From contig JAUNSV010000003.1 in the NCBI GenBank assembly GCA_030539055.1, forward strand, positions 31,346 through 95,345: DNA of 64,000 bases. The letters are read 5' to 3'. Both the position numbers and the translations under genes were made by a program. The notes beneath the pieces were generated by a model that did no database searches, had not been told where the DNA came from, and saw nothing but the letters and a program-made list of their open reading frames with translations. How positions within the stretch are numbered: position 1 is the stretch's first letter; the number at the start of each line of letters is the position of its first letter. Positions 26,748 through 36,264 of the stretch are shown here, piece by piece. The stretch is from Eubacteriales bacterium (GTDB taxonomy: Bacteria; Bacillota; Clostridia; Lachnospirales; Lachnospiraceae).

Positions 26748-28049
26748 ATGAATACAGAAATCAAGAGAGATTTATATTTGAATAAACTAATCAAATGCAA
26801 GCAGAACGGACTCATTAAGGTGATTACAGGTGTTCGCAGGTGCGGAAAATCGTATTTATTGAACACACTGTTTTACAATCATCTGTTGTCGGATGGTGTT
26901 CCAGAAAGCCACATCATACGGTTTGCCTTTGACTCTGCCGACGATTTGATCTTGATTGGAGAGAGTCTAATTGAACTTGAAAAAGCAGACAAAAAGGTCG
27001 ACCCCGAAAAATTTATGACCTATATTCGGAGTAAAACAACAGAGAATGGTATGTACTATCTTCTGCTCGATGAGGTGCAGCTTCTTGGATGCTTTGAATC
27101 AGTGCTAAACGGTTATCTGCGGAAAAATAATATAGATGTCTTTGTAACTGGAAGTAATGCAAAATTTCTATCCAAAGATATTATTACGGAGTTTGCTGGG
27201 AGAGGTGACGAGGTTCATATGTTTCCACTCAGTTTTTCAGAGTTTATGACAGTATATACCAGAGATAAATATGAAGGTCTTGTTCAGTATATGCTTTATG
27301 GCGGTATTCCGATGGTTGTGTTGTGTGATGACACATTAGATAAATCCTCTCTGCTTCACAGATTATTTGATGAAATATATATCAAGGACATCTACCGAAG
27401 ACACAAAATAAAGGGGAAAGGTGAACTTGAAGACCTTCTCAATATTCTTTCTTCCTCAATTGGTTCGCTTACCAATCCTGAAAAATTGAAGAACACTTTT
27501 CGTAGTGTTAAGAACTCACGCATTACAGCAAACACAGTCCGCAAATATCTCGAATATCTGGAGGATTCATTCCTTGTGAAGTCAGCTCAAAGATATGATA
27601 TTAAAGGAAAAAATTATATTGAAACACCGCTTAAGTATTATTTCACGGACTTAGGACTTCGGAATGCTCGTATCAATTTTCGTCAGTTCGAGCAGACGCA
27701 CACAATGGAAAATGTCATTTACAATGAGCTTGTTATGCGTGGCTTTGATATTGATGTAGGTGTAGTTCCTGTGGTGGAAAAAAGTGAGGATAAGAAATCA
27801 GTAAGAAAACAGCTTGAGGTCGATTTTATTTGTAATAGGGATTCTAAACGCTATTATATTCAATCAGCATATTCGCTACCGAACGATGAAAAGCGTGAGC
27901 AGGAGCTTCGAGCGTTTCGTAAAATAGGGGATTCTTTCAAAAAAATTATAATCACAAAGGATATCACACCAATGTTTTATAACGAAGAAGGCATTCTAAC
28001 GATGAGCATTTATGATTTCTTGCTTGATGCCGATAGCATTGAAAAATGA
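26748..28049 (+). CDS. AAA_14/DUF4143 family ATPase
   Basis: P-loop ATPase of the AAA_14 plus DUF4143 type. Walker A is ITGVRRCGKSYLL near the N-terminus and Walker B is YYLLLDEVQLL; FVTGSNAKFLSKDI is the sensor region. A winged-helix/DUF4143 part begins about residue 200 (IYIKDIYRRHKIK) and ends in a nuclease-like fold (LEVDFICNRDSKRYYIQSAY). The family is scattered and mobile; its function is unsettled. ATG 26748 is chosen for the GGATGGTGG site upstream; in-frame ATGs at 26709 and 26739 lie before or inside that site. GC-richer codon use (CGC, GGC, CTG) than the neighbours marks it as acquired. Confidence 0.85.
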   Translation: MNTEIKRDLYLNKLIKCKQNGLIKVITGVRRCGKSYLLNTLFYNHLLSDGVPESHIIRFAFDSADDLILIGESLIELEKADKKVDPEKFMTYIRSKTTENGMYYLLLDEVQLLGCFESVLNGYLRKNNIDVFVTGSNAKFLSKDIITEFAGRGDEVHMFPLSFSEFMTVYTRDKYEGLVQYMLYGGIPMVVLCDDTLDKSSLLHRLFDEIYIKDIYRRHKIKGKGELEDLLNILSSSIGSLTNPEKLKNTFRSVKNSRITANTVRKYLEYLEDSFLVKSAQRYDIKGKNYIETPLKYYFTDLGLRNARINFRQFEQTHTMENVIYNELVMRGFDIDVGVVPVVEKSEDKKSVRKQLEVDFICNRDSKRYYIQSAYSLPNDEKREQELRAFRKIGDSFKKIIITKDITPMFYNEEGILTMSIYDFLLDADSIEK

Positions 28050-28078
28050 ACGATGAATTTGCAAAAATAATAATTCAT

Positions 28079-28107
28079 TTGACAAAATAAGATATAGTTT
28101 GTATAAT
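28079..28107 (+). promoter_or_regulatory. Consensus promoter of tRNA-Ser
   Basis: Exact TTGACA (28079-28084) and TATAAT (28102-28107) with a 17-bp spacer, 32 bp before the tRNA. A strong promoter fits a stable RNA gene. Confidence 0.85.
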
Positions 28108-28139
28108 ATTCAAGGCACTAAAAATTACTTTTTAGTATT

Positions 28140-28229
28140 GGAGTCATACCCAAGAGGCCGAAGGGGCGCCCCTGCTAAGGGTGTAGGTCGGATTAAACCG
28201 GCGCGAGAGTTCAAATCTCTCTGACTCCG
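28140..28229 (+). tRNA. tRNA-Ser (anticodon GCU)
   Basis: The acceptor stem GGAGTCA (28140-28146) pairs with TGACTCC (28222-28228), with G as discriminator base. The anticodon stem CGCCC/GGGTG encloses the loop CTGCTAA with anticodon GCT at 28174-28176, reading AGC/AGU codons. A long variable arm (TAGGTCGGATTAAACCGGC region) and a T-loop TTCAAAT confirm a class II tRNA. CCA is not encoded. No second copy of the tRNA 3' end is visible in the window, so no attachment site can be shown. Confidence 0.96.
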
Positions 28230-28410
28230 TTAAATTACTCGCAAATTTAATACATATATTGTTAAATTGAAGAATTTTTTAAGTAGAAAAAAAAATAAGG
28301 TAGAGAGTATTCTTCACCTATTGAGTTTCTCAGTAAAAACGAATTTGATATGGCGAGGAGTATTTAATAAAACAATAATGCATAAGCAATCATTTTGGGA
28401 GGGAAAAAAA

Positions 28411-28596
28411 ATGGCTATGACAAATGAAGAGGCGTGGAATTTTGCGATTGGCCTTGTTCAAATAGATGGCATTAAGCCCTCTGATGATTTTTTGGAACTA
28501 GTTGAAAAAGAAAAAAGAGGTGAAATGACAGGTGATGATATACGCAGAGTCCTTTATAAGAAATACAAAGTAAAAGAGGACACGAAAGATGATTGA
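28411..28596 (+). CDS. VbhA-family antitoxin, orphaned
   Basis: A 61-residue protein starting MAMTNEEAWNFAIGLVQIDG, with the short helical antitoxin layout of VbhA-type proteins that inhibit Fic toxins by blocking the ATP site (in the family through an S/TxxxE/DG inhibitory helix). Start ATG 28411 has GGGAGG at 28399-28404; an open frame from 28267 lacks such a site. Its last 8 bp overlap the start of a Fic-like frame that stops after 20 codons, so the partner toxin is gone. The promoter may be read-through from tRNA-Ser. Confidence 0.72.
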   Translation: MAMTNEEAWNFAIGLVQIDGIKPSDDFLELVEKEKRGEMTGDDIRRVLYKKYKVKEDTKDD

Positions 28597-28651
28597 CCCA
28601 TATTGTTACGAAAATAGTGATATTAGTGCAGAATTAGATGTAAAAAATTAA
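28589..28651 (+). pseudogene. N-terminal stub of a Fic-family toxin
   Basis: ATG 28589 overlaps the antitoxin end by 8 bp, exactly as in VbhA/Fic pairs. It reads MIDPYCYENSDI, like the common start of Fic toxins in such operons, then a foreign SAELDVKN and a stop. The whole Fic domain (HPFREGNGR core) is missing before the terminator. Likely an internal deletion that kept both ends of the operon. Confidence 0.6.
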
Positions 28652-28682
28652 AGCGTTTTAACGATTGTTAGGACGCTTTTTT
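28650..28682 (+). terminator. Strong terminator after the VbhA/Fic remnant
   Basis: AAAGCGTTTTAAC and GTTAGGACGCTTT pair over 13 bp (two G-T wobbles) with a GATT loop, followed by six T residues. Confidence 0.9.
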
Positions 28683-28779
28683 ATTACAAATTATAAAAAC
28701 CATAACTAAAATGCATATTTTTATTAAAAACGGAATTTAAAAAAAGAATTCACTTCAAAAATGTAATTTAAGCTTTATA

Positions 28780-28808
28780 TTGATAAAAAATAATAAATAA
28801 TGTAAAAT
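28780..28808 (+). promoter_or_regulatory. Probable promoter of the def operon
   Basis: TTGATA (28780-28785), a 17-bp spacer and TAAAAT (28803-28808), 62 bp before ATG of def. Confidence 0.6.
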
Positions 28809-28870
28809 ATATAGGTTAATTATAAAATATGATATTATTAAATAAATGAATATGTATATAGGAGAGGAAA

Positions 28871-29362
28871 ATGTCACTTAGGGTTATTAGAAAAGATGGC
28901 GATGAAATTTTACGAAAAAGATCAAAAGAAGTAAAAGAATTAAATGAAAAAACAATAGAATTAATAAAAGATATGAAAGAAACAATGAATAAAGAGGGTG
29001 GATGTGGATTAGCTTCACCTCAAGTAGGGATACTAAAAAGAATAATAATAGTAAAACCAGATGAAGAAAAAGATGAAATTTTTACTTTTATTAATCCACA
29101 AATTACAAAAAGTTCTGAAGAAATGATAGAGTCTTTTGAGGGTTGTCTTTCTATCCCTGGTATGTCTGGCGAAGTAAGTAGACCAAAGAATATAACTGTA
29201 AAAGCATATAATGAACAAATGGTACAATTCGAACAAGAGTATGAAGATTTTTTTGCTAGAATAATATTACATGAAGTAGATCATTTAGATGGCATACTAT
29301 ATAAAGATAGATGCAAAAAGGGTCTAATAAAAAATGAGGATTTAGAAAAAGATGAAAAATAA
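28871..29362 (+). CDS. def: Peptide deformylase
   Basis: Removes the formyl group from nascent proteins, using a metal bound by Cys and two His. Motif 1 is GCGLASPQVG near residue 43 (the usual GxGLAAxQ with Ala-to-Ser and an extra Pro), motif 2 EGCLSIPG near 91, motif 3 HEVDHLDG near 135. At 163 residues it is full length. ATG 28871 follows AGGAGAGG. First gene of a translation/RNA-modification/signalling block; it overlaps fmt by 11 bp, the classic def-fmt pair. Confidence 0.96.
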   Translation: MSLRVIRKDGDEILRKRSKEVKELNEKTIELIKDMKETMNKEGGCGLASPQVGILKRIIIVKPDEEKDEIFTFINPQITKSSEEMIESFEGCLSIPGMSGEVSRPKNITVKAYNEQMVQFEQEYEDFFARIILHEVDHLDGILYKDRCKKGLIKNEDLEKDEK

Positions 29363-30320
29363 AATAATATTTTTTGGCACTCCAGATTTTTCTGTTGCAA
29401 CACTAAAAGCTTTGTATGAAAATAAAAATACGGAAATATTAGCTGTAGTTACAAAAATAGATAAAAAAAGTGGTAGAGGAGAAAAAGTAACATTTTCAAA
29501 AGTAAAAGAATATGCTTTACAAAAGAATATTACTATTTTACAACCCAAAAATATAAAAGAAGATTATGAATGTATATATAAATTAAAACAATATAATGCT
29601 GATTTTTTTATTGTAGTTGCTTATGGTCAAATACTAAGTCAAACAATTTTGAAAATACCAAAAAAAGCTTGCTTAAATGGACACGCATCCCTACTACCTA
29701 AGTATAGGGGAGCATCTCCTATACAAAGTGCCTTACTTAATGGCGATGACAAAACAGGTGTAAGCATAATGCTTATGGAAGAAAAATTGGATGCAGGAGA
29801 TATTTTAAAAAGTATTGAAGTGAGTATAGAAAAAAAAGAAACAAGTAAGTCCCTTTTTGATAAATTAGCTATATTTACTAAAGATGCTATGATAGATGTA
29901 ATAGAAAATTATGATTACTATTATGAAAAAAGAATAAAGCAAGATGAAACTAAAGCTACTTTTGTATATCCTATAAAAAAAGAAGATGCTTTAATAAATT
30001 TTGATAATAATACAAATATACAAATAGAAAGGCAAATACGAGCTATGAATCCTTGGCCAGGTGCATATACATTTTTATTTGATAAAAAATCAAAAATATG
30101 GGATGCACAAATTGTATCTACAGATGAAATTAAAAAAACTTGCGAAGAAGATATAGAAGAAATAATACAAAAACAAAACAAATTAAAAGTAAATATATTT
30201 TTTACTAAAAAAAATATTTATGCTATATGTAAAGAGGGATTTCTTCAAATAAATGAATTGCAAATTGAATCCAAACAAAAAATGAAAGCAATTGATTTTA
30301 TAAATGGTTATTGTAAATAA
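29352..30320 (+). CDS. fmt: Methionyl-tRNA formyltransferase
   Basis: Formylates initiator Met-tRNA using 10-formyltetrahydrofolate. The N-terminus KNKIIFFGTPDFSVATLKAL, the catalytic/folate loop NGHASLLPKYRGASPIQSAL (near residue 108) and the C-terminal tRNA-binding OB-like domain (RQIRAMNPWPGAYT near 230) are all present in 322 residues. The start overlaps def, so the two are translationally coupled, matching their linked reactions. Confidence 0.96.
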   Translation: MKNKIIFFGTPDFSVATLKALYENKNTEILAVVTKIDKKSGRGEKVTFSKVKEYALQKNITILQPKNIKEDYECIYKLKQYNADFFIVVAYGQILSQTILKIPKKACLNGHASLLPKYRGASPIQSALLNGDDKTGVSIMLMEEKLDAGDILKSIEVSIEKKETSKSLFDKLAIFTKDAMIDVIENYDYYYEKRIKQDETKATFVYPIKKEDALINFDNNTNIQIERQIRAMNPWPGAYTFLFDKKSKIWDAQIVSTDEIKKTCEEDIEEIIQKQNKLKVNIFFTKKNIYAICKEGFLQINELQIESKQKMKAIDFINGYCK

Positions 30321-30334
30321 TAAGGAGAAAAATT

Positions 30335-31021
30335 ATGATGTATTTTTATGATCCAACATATATTTTTGTTATAGTAGGTGCATTAATTGGTACTATAGCA
30401 AGTGCTTTAATGCAACATACATATTCAAAATATGCTGAAATCTATTCTAAAAGAAATATTAGTGCGAATGAAGTTGCAAAAGAAATTTTGCAAAAAAATG
30501 GTATTTACGATGTTAGTATAGGAACTGTAGAGGGAACTCTTACAGATCATTATGCACCCAAAATAAAAAAATTATGCTTATCTAATTCAACATATAATTC
30601 TACATCAATAGCTGCTATTGGAGTTGCATCACATGAATGTGGGCATGCTTTGCAAGATGATAAAAGGTATGCGCCACTTGTTTTTTCTATGTATGTAACA
30701 CCTATAGTATCATACGCATCTAGACTCTCATTTCCTATTATTATTGCAAGTATGTTCTTGGGACTTATGAGATTATTTAATATTGGAATAATGCTTTTTT
30801 TTATCACATTATTATATCAAATTTTAACATTACCTATAGAATTCAATGCTTCAAAAAGAGCTATAGAATCATTAGAAAATTATAATATACTAGATGAAGA
30901 AGAAATAATTGGAGCAAAAAAAGTATTAAATGCGGCAGCTATGACTTATGTGGCAGCAGCATTTTCAACTTTATTACAATTGCTTAGATTTGTTTTATTA
31001 TCTAACAGAAGAAGGGATTGA
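30335..31021 (+). CDS. YugP-type membrane zinc metallopeptidase
   Basis: Integral membrane protein with an N-terminal span (about residues 5-25), a zinc motif HECGH in GVASHECGHALQD near residue 97, and two or three further C-terminal hydrophobic segments. This matches the neutral zinc metallopeptidase YugP family, usually next to fmt and rsmB in Firmicutes. The physiological substrate is not known. At 228 residues it is full length. AAGGAG site. It overlaps rsmB by 4 bp. Confidence 0.92.
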   Translation: MMYFYDPTYIFVIVGALIGTIASALMQHTYSKYAEIYSKRNISANEVAKEILQKNGIYDVSIGTVEGTLTDHYAPKIKKLCLSNSTYNSTSIAAIGVASHECGHALQDDKRYAPLVFSMYVTPIVSYASRLSFPIIIASMFLGLMRLFNIGIMLFFITLLYQILTLPIEFNASKRAIESLENYNILDEEEIIGAKKVLNAAAMTYVAAAFSTLLQLLRFVLLSNRRRD

Positions 31022-32283
31022 TGACAAATTTAAGATATATAACATTAAATGCATTATATAAAATTATTGTAGAAAAAAAACTTTCTCATGAAATAATAAA
31101 AGAAACATTTAATACACTAGAAAATACAGAGAAAGCTTATGCACAAAAAGTAATAAAAGGCGTTTTGGAACATATAGAAGAAATTGATAATATAATTCAA
31201 AAATATTCAAAATATAAAATAAATAAATTAAAGCCTATAGTATTATTAATTTTAAGACAAAGTATATTTGAAATGTTTTATATGGACTCAATTCCAACTT
31301 ATGCTACTATTAATGAAGCAATAAAATTAGTAAAAAAATATAAACTATATGGACTAGCACCATTTGTAAATGCACTGCTTAGAAAAATAAATGATGATAT
31401 TATTATATTAAAAAATGAAGATAGTTTTAAAAGCAATCAAGAGAAAAATACAAAGCATATTTATTTTAGAATTAATGATATAAAAAACAGTGAATACATA
31501 ATAAATGAATTATTAAAAGAAAATATTGATATATTATATTATGATGGAGCATTGAATTTTAATATATATAAAGTATTAGAAAGTAATAATATAAAAAAAA
31601 TAATCAATTCAAAATTATTTAAAGATGGTTTTATTACAATTCAAGATGCATCAAGCATATTTATGGTAGAAAAAATTTTTAAATTTTTATGTAGTGAAAA
31701 TTTAATTAATAAAGAGATAAAAATACTAGATATATGTGCAGCTCCAGGTGGTAAAAGCATAGCATTAAAGAATATATTAGATTACAAAAATATAAAATAC
31801 AAATTTATTTTACGAGATAAAAATATTAAGAAAATAGAATTAATAAGAGAAAATTTATTTAGAGAAAAAATAAAAGAAGACAATAATTTTTCTCTAGAAG
31901 TAAAAAATGCACTTGATACAAAAAGTGAAAATAGTAAATTTGATTTAATTATTTGTGATGCACCTTGTTCGGGTCTTGGAGTTATTGCAAAGAAACCTGA
32001 TATAATAATGCACAACAAAGAGAAAATACAAGAAATATCTTTATTACAAAAGCAAATAATCGATAATAATATTAATAAAATAAATAATAATGGACTATTT
32101 ATATATTCTACTTGTACAATAACAAAAGAAGAGAATGATGATAATGTAGAATATATATTAAATAAATTTAAAAATATCAAATTATTGTACAAGAAACAAA
32201 TAAATGTAAAAGATGAAAATAAATGTGATGGATTTTTTATTTCCATATTTAAAAATGAAAATAAAAAACAGGAATTTAAATGA
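31018..32283 (+). CDS. rsmB: 16S rRNA (cytosine-967-C5)-methyltransferase
   Basis: SAM-dependent methylation of ribosomal RNA. N-terminal NusB-like RNA-binding domain (to about residue 140; YALYKI-type start and LRQSIFEMFYMDSIPTYATI). The methylase domain has LDICAAPGGKS near residue 237, DAPCSGLGV near 318 with a catalytic-loop Cys, and YSTCTIT near 362 with the nucleophile. At 421 residues it is slightly short and notably Asn/Ile/Lys-rich. ATGA overlaps on both sides with the zinc peptidase and rlmN genes. Confidence 0.93.
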   Translation: MMTNLRYITLNALYKIIVEKKLSHEIIKETFNTLENTEKAYAQKVIKGVLEHIEEIDNIIQKYSKYKINKLKPIVLLILRQSIFEMFYMDSIPTYATINEAIKLVKKYKLYGLAPFVNALLRKINDDIIILKNEDSFKSNQEKNTKHIYFRINDIKNSEYIINELLKENIDILYYDGALNFNIYKVLESNNIKKIINSKLFKDGFITIQDASSIFMVEKIFKFLCSENLINKEIKILDICAAPGGKSIALKNILDYKNIKYKFILRDKNIKKIELIRENLFREKIKEDNNFSLEVKNALDTKSENSKFDLIICDAPCSGLGVIAKKPDIIMHNKEKIQEISLLQKQIIDNNINKINNNGLFIYSTCTITKEENDDNVEYILNKFKNIKLLYKKQINVKDENKCDGFFISIFKNENKKQEFK

Positions 32284-33347
32284 ATAATATTCGGAATCTT
32301 ACTTATGATGAATTAAAAGAATATATTATCTCTATTGGAGAGAAGCCATTCAGAGCTAATCAAATTTTTGATTGGATACACAAAGAAATGGTTTCTTCTT
32401 ATGAGAGTATGACTAATATTTCTAATGATTTGAAAGATAAATTAAAAGAAAATTATTCAATTTATATGCCTACAATTTATAATAAATATGAGTCAAAAAT
32501 AGATGATACAAAAAAGTATTTGTTATTATTAGAGGATCAAAATATAATTGAATGCGTATTAATGAAATATAAATTTGGATTAACAATTTGCATTTCTTCT
32601 CAAGTAGGATGTAATATGTCTTGCAAATTTTGTGCTTCTTCAATAGGTGGTTCAAAAAGAAATTTACAAATAGGAGAATTATTATCTCAAATTTATGTAA
32701 TTCAAAAAGACATAAAACAAAAAATATCAAATATTGTAATTATGGGTTCTGGCGAGCCTTTAATGAATTATGAAAATATAGTAAAATTTCTTTATATAAT
32801 TAATGATGAAAGAGGACAAAATATTTCATTTAGAAATATTACTATTTCTACTTGTGGTATAGTACCAAAAATTAAAGATTTGTCTAAATTAGAATTACCT
32901 ATTACTCTTGCACTTTCGCTTCACAGCCCAAATCAAGAGGTAAGACAAAAAATAATGCCTATTGCAAACAAGTATGATTATGATGAAACATTAAATGCAA
33001 TAAAAGAATATTATTTAAAAAATAAAAGAAGAATTACTATAGAGTATTCGCTTATGAAAAATATAAATGATTCAGAAGATCAAGCTCATGAGTTAAGTAG
33101 ACATTTGAGGCAATACTTTTTTAATAAAAATATTAATGATAAAAATGTAGATTTTAATGTCAATTTAATCCCAGTAAATGAAGTGAAAGAGTTTAATATA
33201 AAAAGACCAAGTGATAAAACAATATACAAATTTAAAAATATATTAGAAAATAACAATATTAATGTTACAATACGAAGAGAACTTGGAAGCGATATATCAA
33301 GCTCTTGTGGAATGCTAAGAAGGAGACATATTGGAACTAGCTTTTAA
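32280..33347 (+). CDS. rlmN: Dual-specificity rRNA/tRNA adenine-C2 methyltransferase (radical SAM)
   Basis: Methylates A2503 of 23S rRNA and A37 of some tRNAs. The radical-SAM cluster motif C-x3-C-x2-C is CNMSCKFCASS near residue 117. GSGEPLMNYEN near 156 and the C-terminal region with CGMLRRRH, including the methyl-carrying Cys, are conserved. 355 residues, full length. Overlaps rsmB by 4 bp and the phosphatase gene by 17 bp. Confidence 0.95.
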   Translation: MNNIRNLTYDELKEYIISIGEKPFRANQIFDWIHKEMVSSYESMTNISNDLKDKLKENYSIYMPTIYNKYESKIDDTKKYLLLLEDQNIIECVLMKYKFGLTICISSQVGCNMSCKFCASSIGGSKRNLQIGELLSQIYVIQKDIKQKISNIVIMGSGEPLMNYENIVKFLYIINDERGQNISFRNITISTCGIVPKIKDLSKLELPITLALSLHSPNQEVRQKIMPIANKYDYDETLNAIKEYYLKNKRRITIEYSLMKNINDSEDQAHELSRHLRQYFFNKNINDKNVDFNVNLIPVNEVKEFNIKRPSDKTIYKFKNILENNNINVTIRRELGSDISSSCGMLRRRHIGTSF

Positions 33348-34077
33348 TACCAATATAGGCAAAAGAAGACAAGTTAATCAAGATTTTCTATTTGCTACTC
33401 GTGAAAAAATTGGTTCACTACCGAACTTATTTTTTGTGTGCGATGGAATGGGTGGAGAAAAAGCTGGTGGATATGCATCAAAAAGAGCAAGCGAATTAAT
33501 AATTAATTATTTAGAGAATAGAAAAGAAACAGATGTAAATATAAATTTATTGTCATTTGCACTAAATATTGCAAATCTTGACTTGTTTAATAAACAAACA
33601 ACAAATAGAGATTACGAGGGAATGGGAACAACATTTGTAGGTGGATATATAAATTATGAAAAATTGTTTGTTGGTAATATAGGAGATTCAAGATGTTACC
33701 ATATTAGGTCCTTAATTAAACAAGTAACACATGATCATAGTCTGGTAGAAGAGTTAGTCAAAAGAGGAGAAATAAAAAGAAATTCAAAAGAATATATAGA
33801 AAGAAAAAATGTTATTACAAAAGCTTTGGGAGTAGAGAGCAAATTAAGGCCAGATTTTTTCGAAGTAGAATTAATGGTTGGCGATTTCATATTATTTTGT
33901 TCAGACGGTCTAACAAATATGCTAAGTGATAATGAAATATTTGATATAGTACGATCAACAAAAACAATAGATGAAAAAGTAAATTGGCTTATAGAAGAAG
34001 CAAATAGAAAAGGTGGAAGAGATAATATTTCCATAATACTTATAGAAATAGATAAAATTGAAAGGAGTGGAAGCTGA
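33331..34077 (+). CDS. stp: PP2C-type Ser/Thr protein phosphatase, TTG start
   Basis: Removes phosphate from targets of the neighbouring PrkC kinase. Metal-site motifs: CDGMGGEKAGG near residue 32, GNIGDSRCY near 114, FCSDGLTNML near 187 and GGRDNISIILIEI near 227. It starts with TTG at 33331: AAGGAG lies just upstream and the product begins ELAFNTNIGKRRQVNQDF, the expected N-terminus, while no ATG fits. It overlaps rlmN by 17 bp and shares one base with prkC, so the pair is tightly coupled. Confidence 0.93.
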   Translation: MELAFNTNIGKRRQVNQDFLFATREKIGSLPNLFFVCDGMGGEKAGGYASKRASELIINYLENRKETDVNINLLSFALNIANLDLFNKQTTNRDYEGMGTTFVGGYINYEKLFVGNIGDSRCYHIRSLIKQVTHDHSLVEELVKRGEIKRNSKEYIERKNVITKALGVESKLRPDFFEVELMVGDFILFCSDGLTNMLSDNEIFDIVRSTKTIDEKVNWLIEEANRKGGRDNISIILIEIDKIERSGS

Positions 34078-36251
34078 TGGAATTCAAAAAAGAAGAATTG
34101 CTACAAAATAGATACAAAATCATAGACCATATTGGCACTGGCGGTATGAGCTATGTATATAAAGCTTTTGATACAAAAATGAAGCGTGAAGTAGCAATCA
34201 AAATACTAAAATCAGATTATATAGATGATTATGAATTAGTAGACAAATTCAAAAAAGAAGCACAAAATTCTGCAAAGCTTTCACATATTAATATTGTATC
34301 TGCTTTTGATGTTATAGATGAAAATGATTTGCATTGTATTGTTATGGAGTATGTAGATGGAGTAACATTAAAAAAATACATTCAATCAAAAGGTCATTTA
34401 TCAAATGAAGAAACTGTAGATATAGCTATTCAAATTGCAAAAGGACTTGAGGCAGCACATTCACAAGGCATAATCCATAGAGATATTAAACCACAAAATG
34501 TAATACTAACAAAAAAGCATATTGCAAAAGTATCTGATTTTGGAATAGCAAGAGCTGTTGGAAGTTCCACAATTTCTACTTCTGTAGTTGGATCTGTGCA
34601 TTATGTTTCACCAGAGCAATCAAGAGGGTCAAAAGTTGATGAAAGATCAGATATATACTCGCTTGGTTGTACAATGTATGAAATGATTACAGGTAAAACT
34701 CCATTTGAGGGCGATAATACATTAAGCATTATTTTTTCTCATTTAAAAGATACTATAAAAAAACCAAGTTTAGAAAATAAAGACATATATCAAAGCTTAG
34801 AAAAAATTATTTTGAAATCCACATCAAAAGAAGTAAATCTTAGATATCAAAATGCAAATGATTTAATAAAAGATTTGAAAAAAGCAATCAAGAGAAAAAA
34901 TGGAGATTTTGTTTCTGGTTTAATACTTGATGAAGAAGAGGGTACAGTACGAATATCTGATACAGATATGGCAACAATTAAGTCTTGGCAAAATGATGAT
35001 GAAACAAAAATTAAAGGTGAAACATTAAGTGAGAGTAAAGCTAAAATACTAATAAACAAGTATTCTAAAAAAATTAAACATAAACATAATAAAAAAATAG
35101 CTATTATTACTTCAATTCTTTTTATAATTTTATTTATGGTATTACTTATAAATATAACGAATAATAGAAAAAAATATGAAGACAATATAATAGCAAGTGC
35201 TAGCAATATTATAAATACAGACATAAAAAGTAGTGAAGAAGAAATTTTAAATGAAACAACAATAAAAATTCCAATAGAAGAAGATAGTTTAAATGAAACA
35301 AACTATATGCCTAGTATATTAAAAATGGAATTTATGGGAGTTAAATTAGAAACAGCAAAAGAGATTGTTGAACCCTACGGTATTAAAATATGGATACAAG
35401 CACAACAATTTAACGAAAATTATGATGCAGGAAAAATAATATGGGTAAATGGCAATGAATTCAAAAGAGGAGATAGAGTAGATGTTATAATATCAAAAGG
35501 ACCTAAAGTATTAAATTTTACAAATAAAGAGTGGCTTCATTCTCTATCATTGAATGAGATGATACAAATGTTTGATCAAAGAGGTTTATTGTATTCTATT
35601 GTAGAAAGCTATGATGATAATGTGCCTTTGGGTCATATAATAAGTGCAAATAAAGAATTATCTACAGATAGAGGAAAGCTTGAAATTACAGTCTCGCTTG
35701 GAAGTGAGGGCGATTTGCAAGAAGTGCCTTACTTACTTGGTCAAACTTTAGAAAAAGCGAAAGCACTTATACTTAGCAATAATTTTACTATAGGTAATGT
35801 TTACAAGCAAACAAGTAGTGAAAAAGTGGGGAATGTAATAAATCAGTCTAAAGCGTATGGTGAAAAAATAAAAAGAGGCTCAAGTATTGATTTAATAGTA
35901 AGCCAAGGCTTAAAAGAGGAAGATAAAAAAGAAGCAGATAAAATAGAAGAGAGTATAGAAAACAATTGGCATTCTTCTATTAGCACAAGTTATACTATAG
36001 GAAGTGTAGTAGATCCATCAAATAACCCTATAAAAGAAGTAATAGTAGGTATAAGATTAAGACAAGACATAAATGGCACAAATAAATATACAGATCTAGC
36101 ACTACCCAAAATATATAAAAGTGGTACTGAAATAAGCATTAATTATTCAAACATAAAAGGAGTAGTGGGAGTAACTACTGGTGTAGTGGAAGTGGTAGAT
36201 TTGGTTAATAATCAAGTAATGCAAAGTTATACTATAAATTTTTCAAAATAA
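34077..36251 (+). CDS. prkC: PASTA-domain eukaryotic-type Ser/Thr kinase
   Basis: Membrane receptor kinase sensing muropeptides or lipid II, controlling cell-wall metabolism and dormancy exit in relatives. Kinase domain 1-270: GTGGMSYVYKAFD loop, AIKIL Lys, HRDIKPQNVIL catalytic loop, DFGIARA metal motif. An intracellular linker follows, then a single membrane span (about 343-360, IITSILFIILFMVLLI). Outside are three PASTA repeats (about 395-460, 462-535 and 537-605) and a C-terminal beta-rich domain of about 90 residues. The start ATG overlaps the end of stp. In many Firmicutes rsgA follows; here serS does. Confidence 0.95.
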   Translation: MEFKKEELLQNRYKIIDHIGTGGMSYVYKAFDTKMKREVAIKILKSDYIDDYELVDKFKKEAQNSAKLSHINIVSAFDVIDENDLHCIVMEYVDGVTLKKYIQSKGHLSNEETVDIAIQIAKGLEAAHSQGIIHRDIKPQNVILTKKHIAKVSDFGIARAVGSSTISTSVVGSVHYVSPEQSRGSKVDERSDIYSLGCTMYEMITGKTPFEGDNTLSIIFSHLKDTIKKPSLENKDIYQSLEKIILKSTSKEVNLRYQNANDLIKDLKKAIKRKNGDFVSGLILDEEEGTVRISDTDMATIKSWQNDDETKIKGETLSESKAKILINKYSKKIKHKHNKKIAIITSILFIILFMVLLINITNNRKKYEDNIIASASNIINTDIKSSEEEILNETTIKIPIEEDSLNETNYMPSILKMEFMGVKLETAKEIVEPYGIKIWIQAQQFNENYDAGKIIWVNGNEFKRGDRVDVIISKGPKVLNFTNKEWLHSLSLNEMIQMFDQRGLLYSIVESYDDNVPLGHIISANKELSTDRGKLEITVSLGSEGDLQEVPYLLGQTLEKAKALILSNNFTIGNVYKQTSSEKVGNVINQSKAYGEKIKRGSSIDLIVSQGLKEEDKKEADKIEESIENNWHSSISTSYTIGSVVDPSNNPIKEVIVGIRLRQDINGTNKYTDLALPKIYKSGTEISINYSNIKGVVGVTTGVVEVVDLVNNQVMQSYTINFSK

Positions 36252-36264
36252 AAGGAGAATAAAA

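Noticed and set aside
28140-28229. tRNA-Ser as an attachment site for the nearby ATPase island
   Set aside because: I found no second copy of the tRNA 3' end and no integrase, so an att site is not supported.
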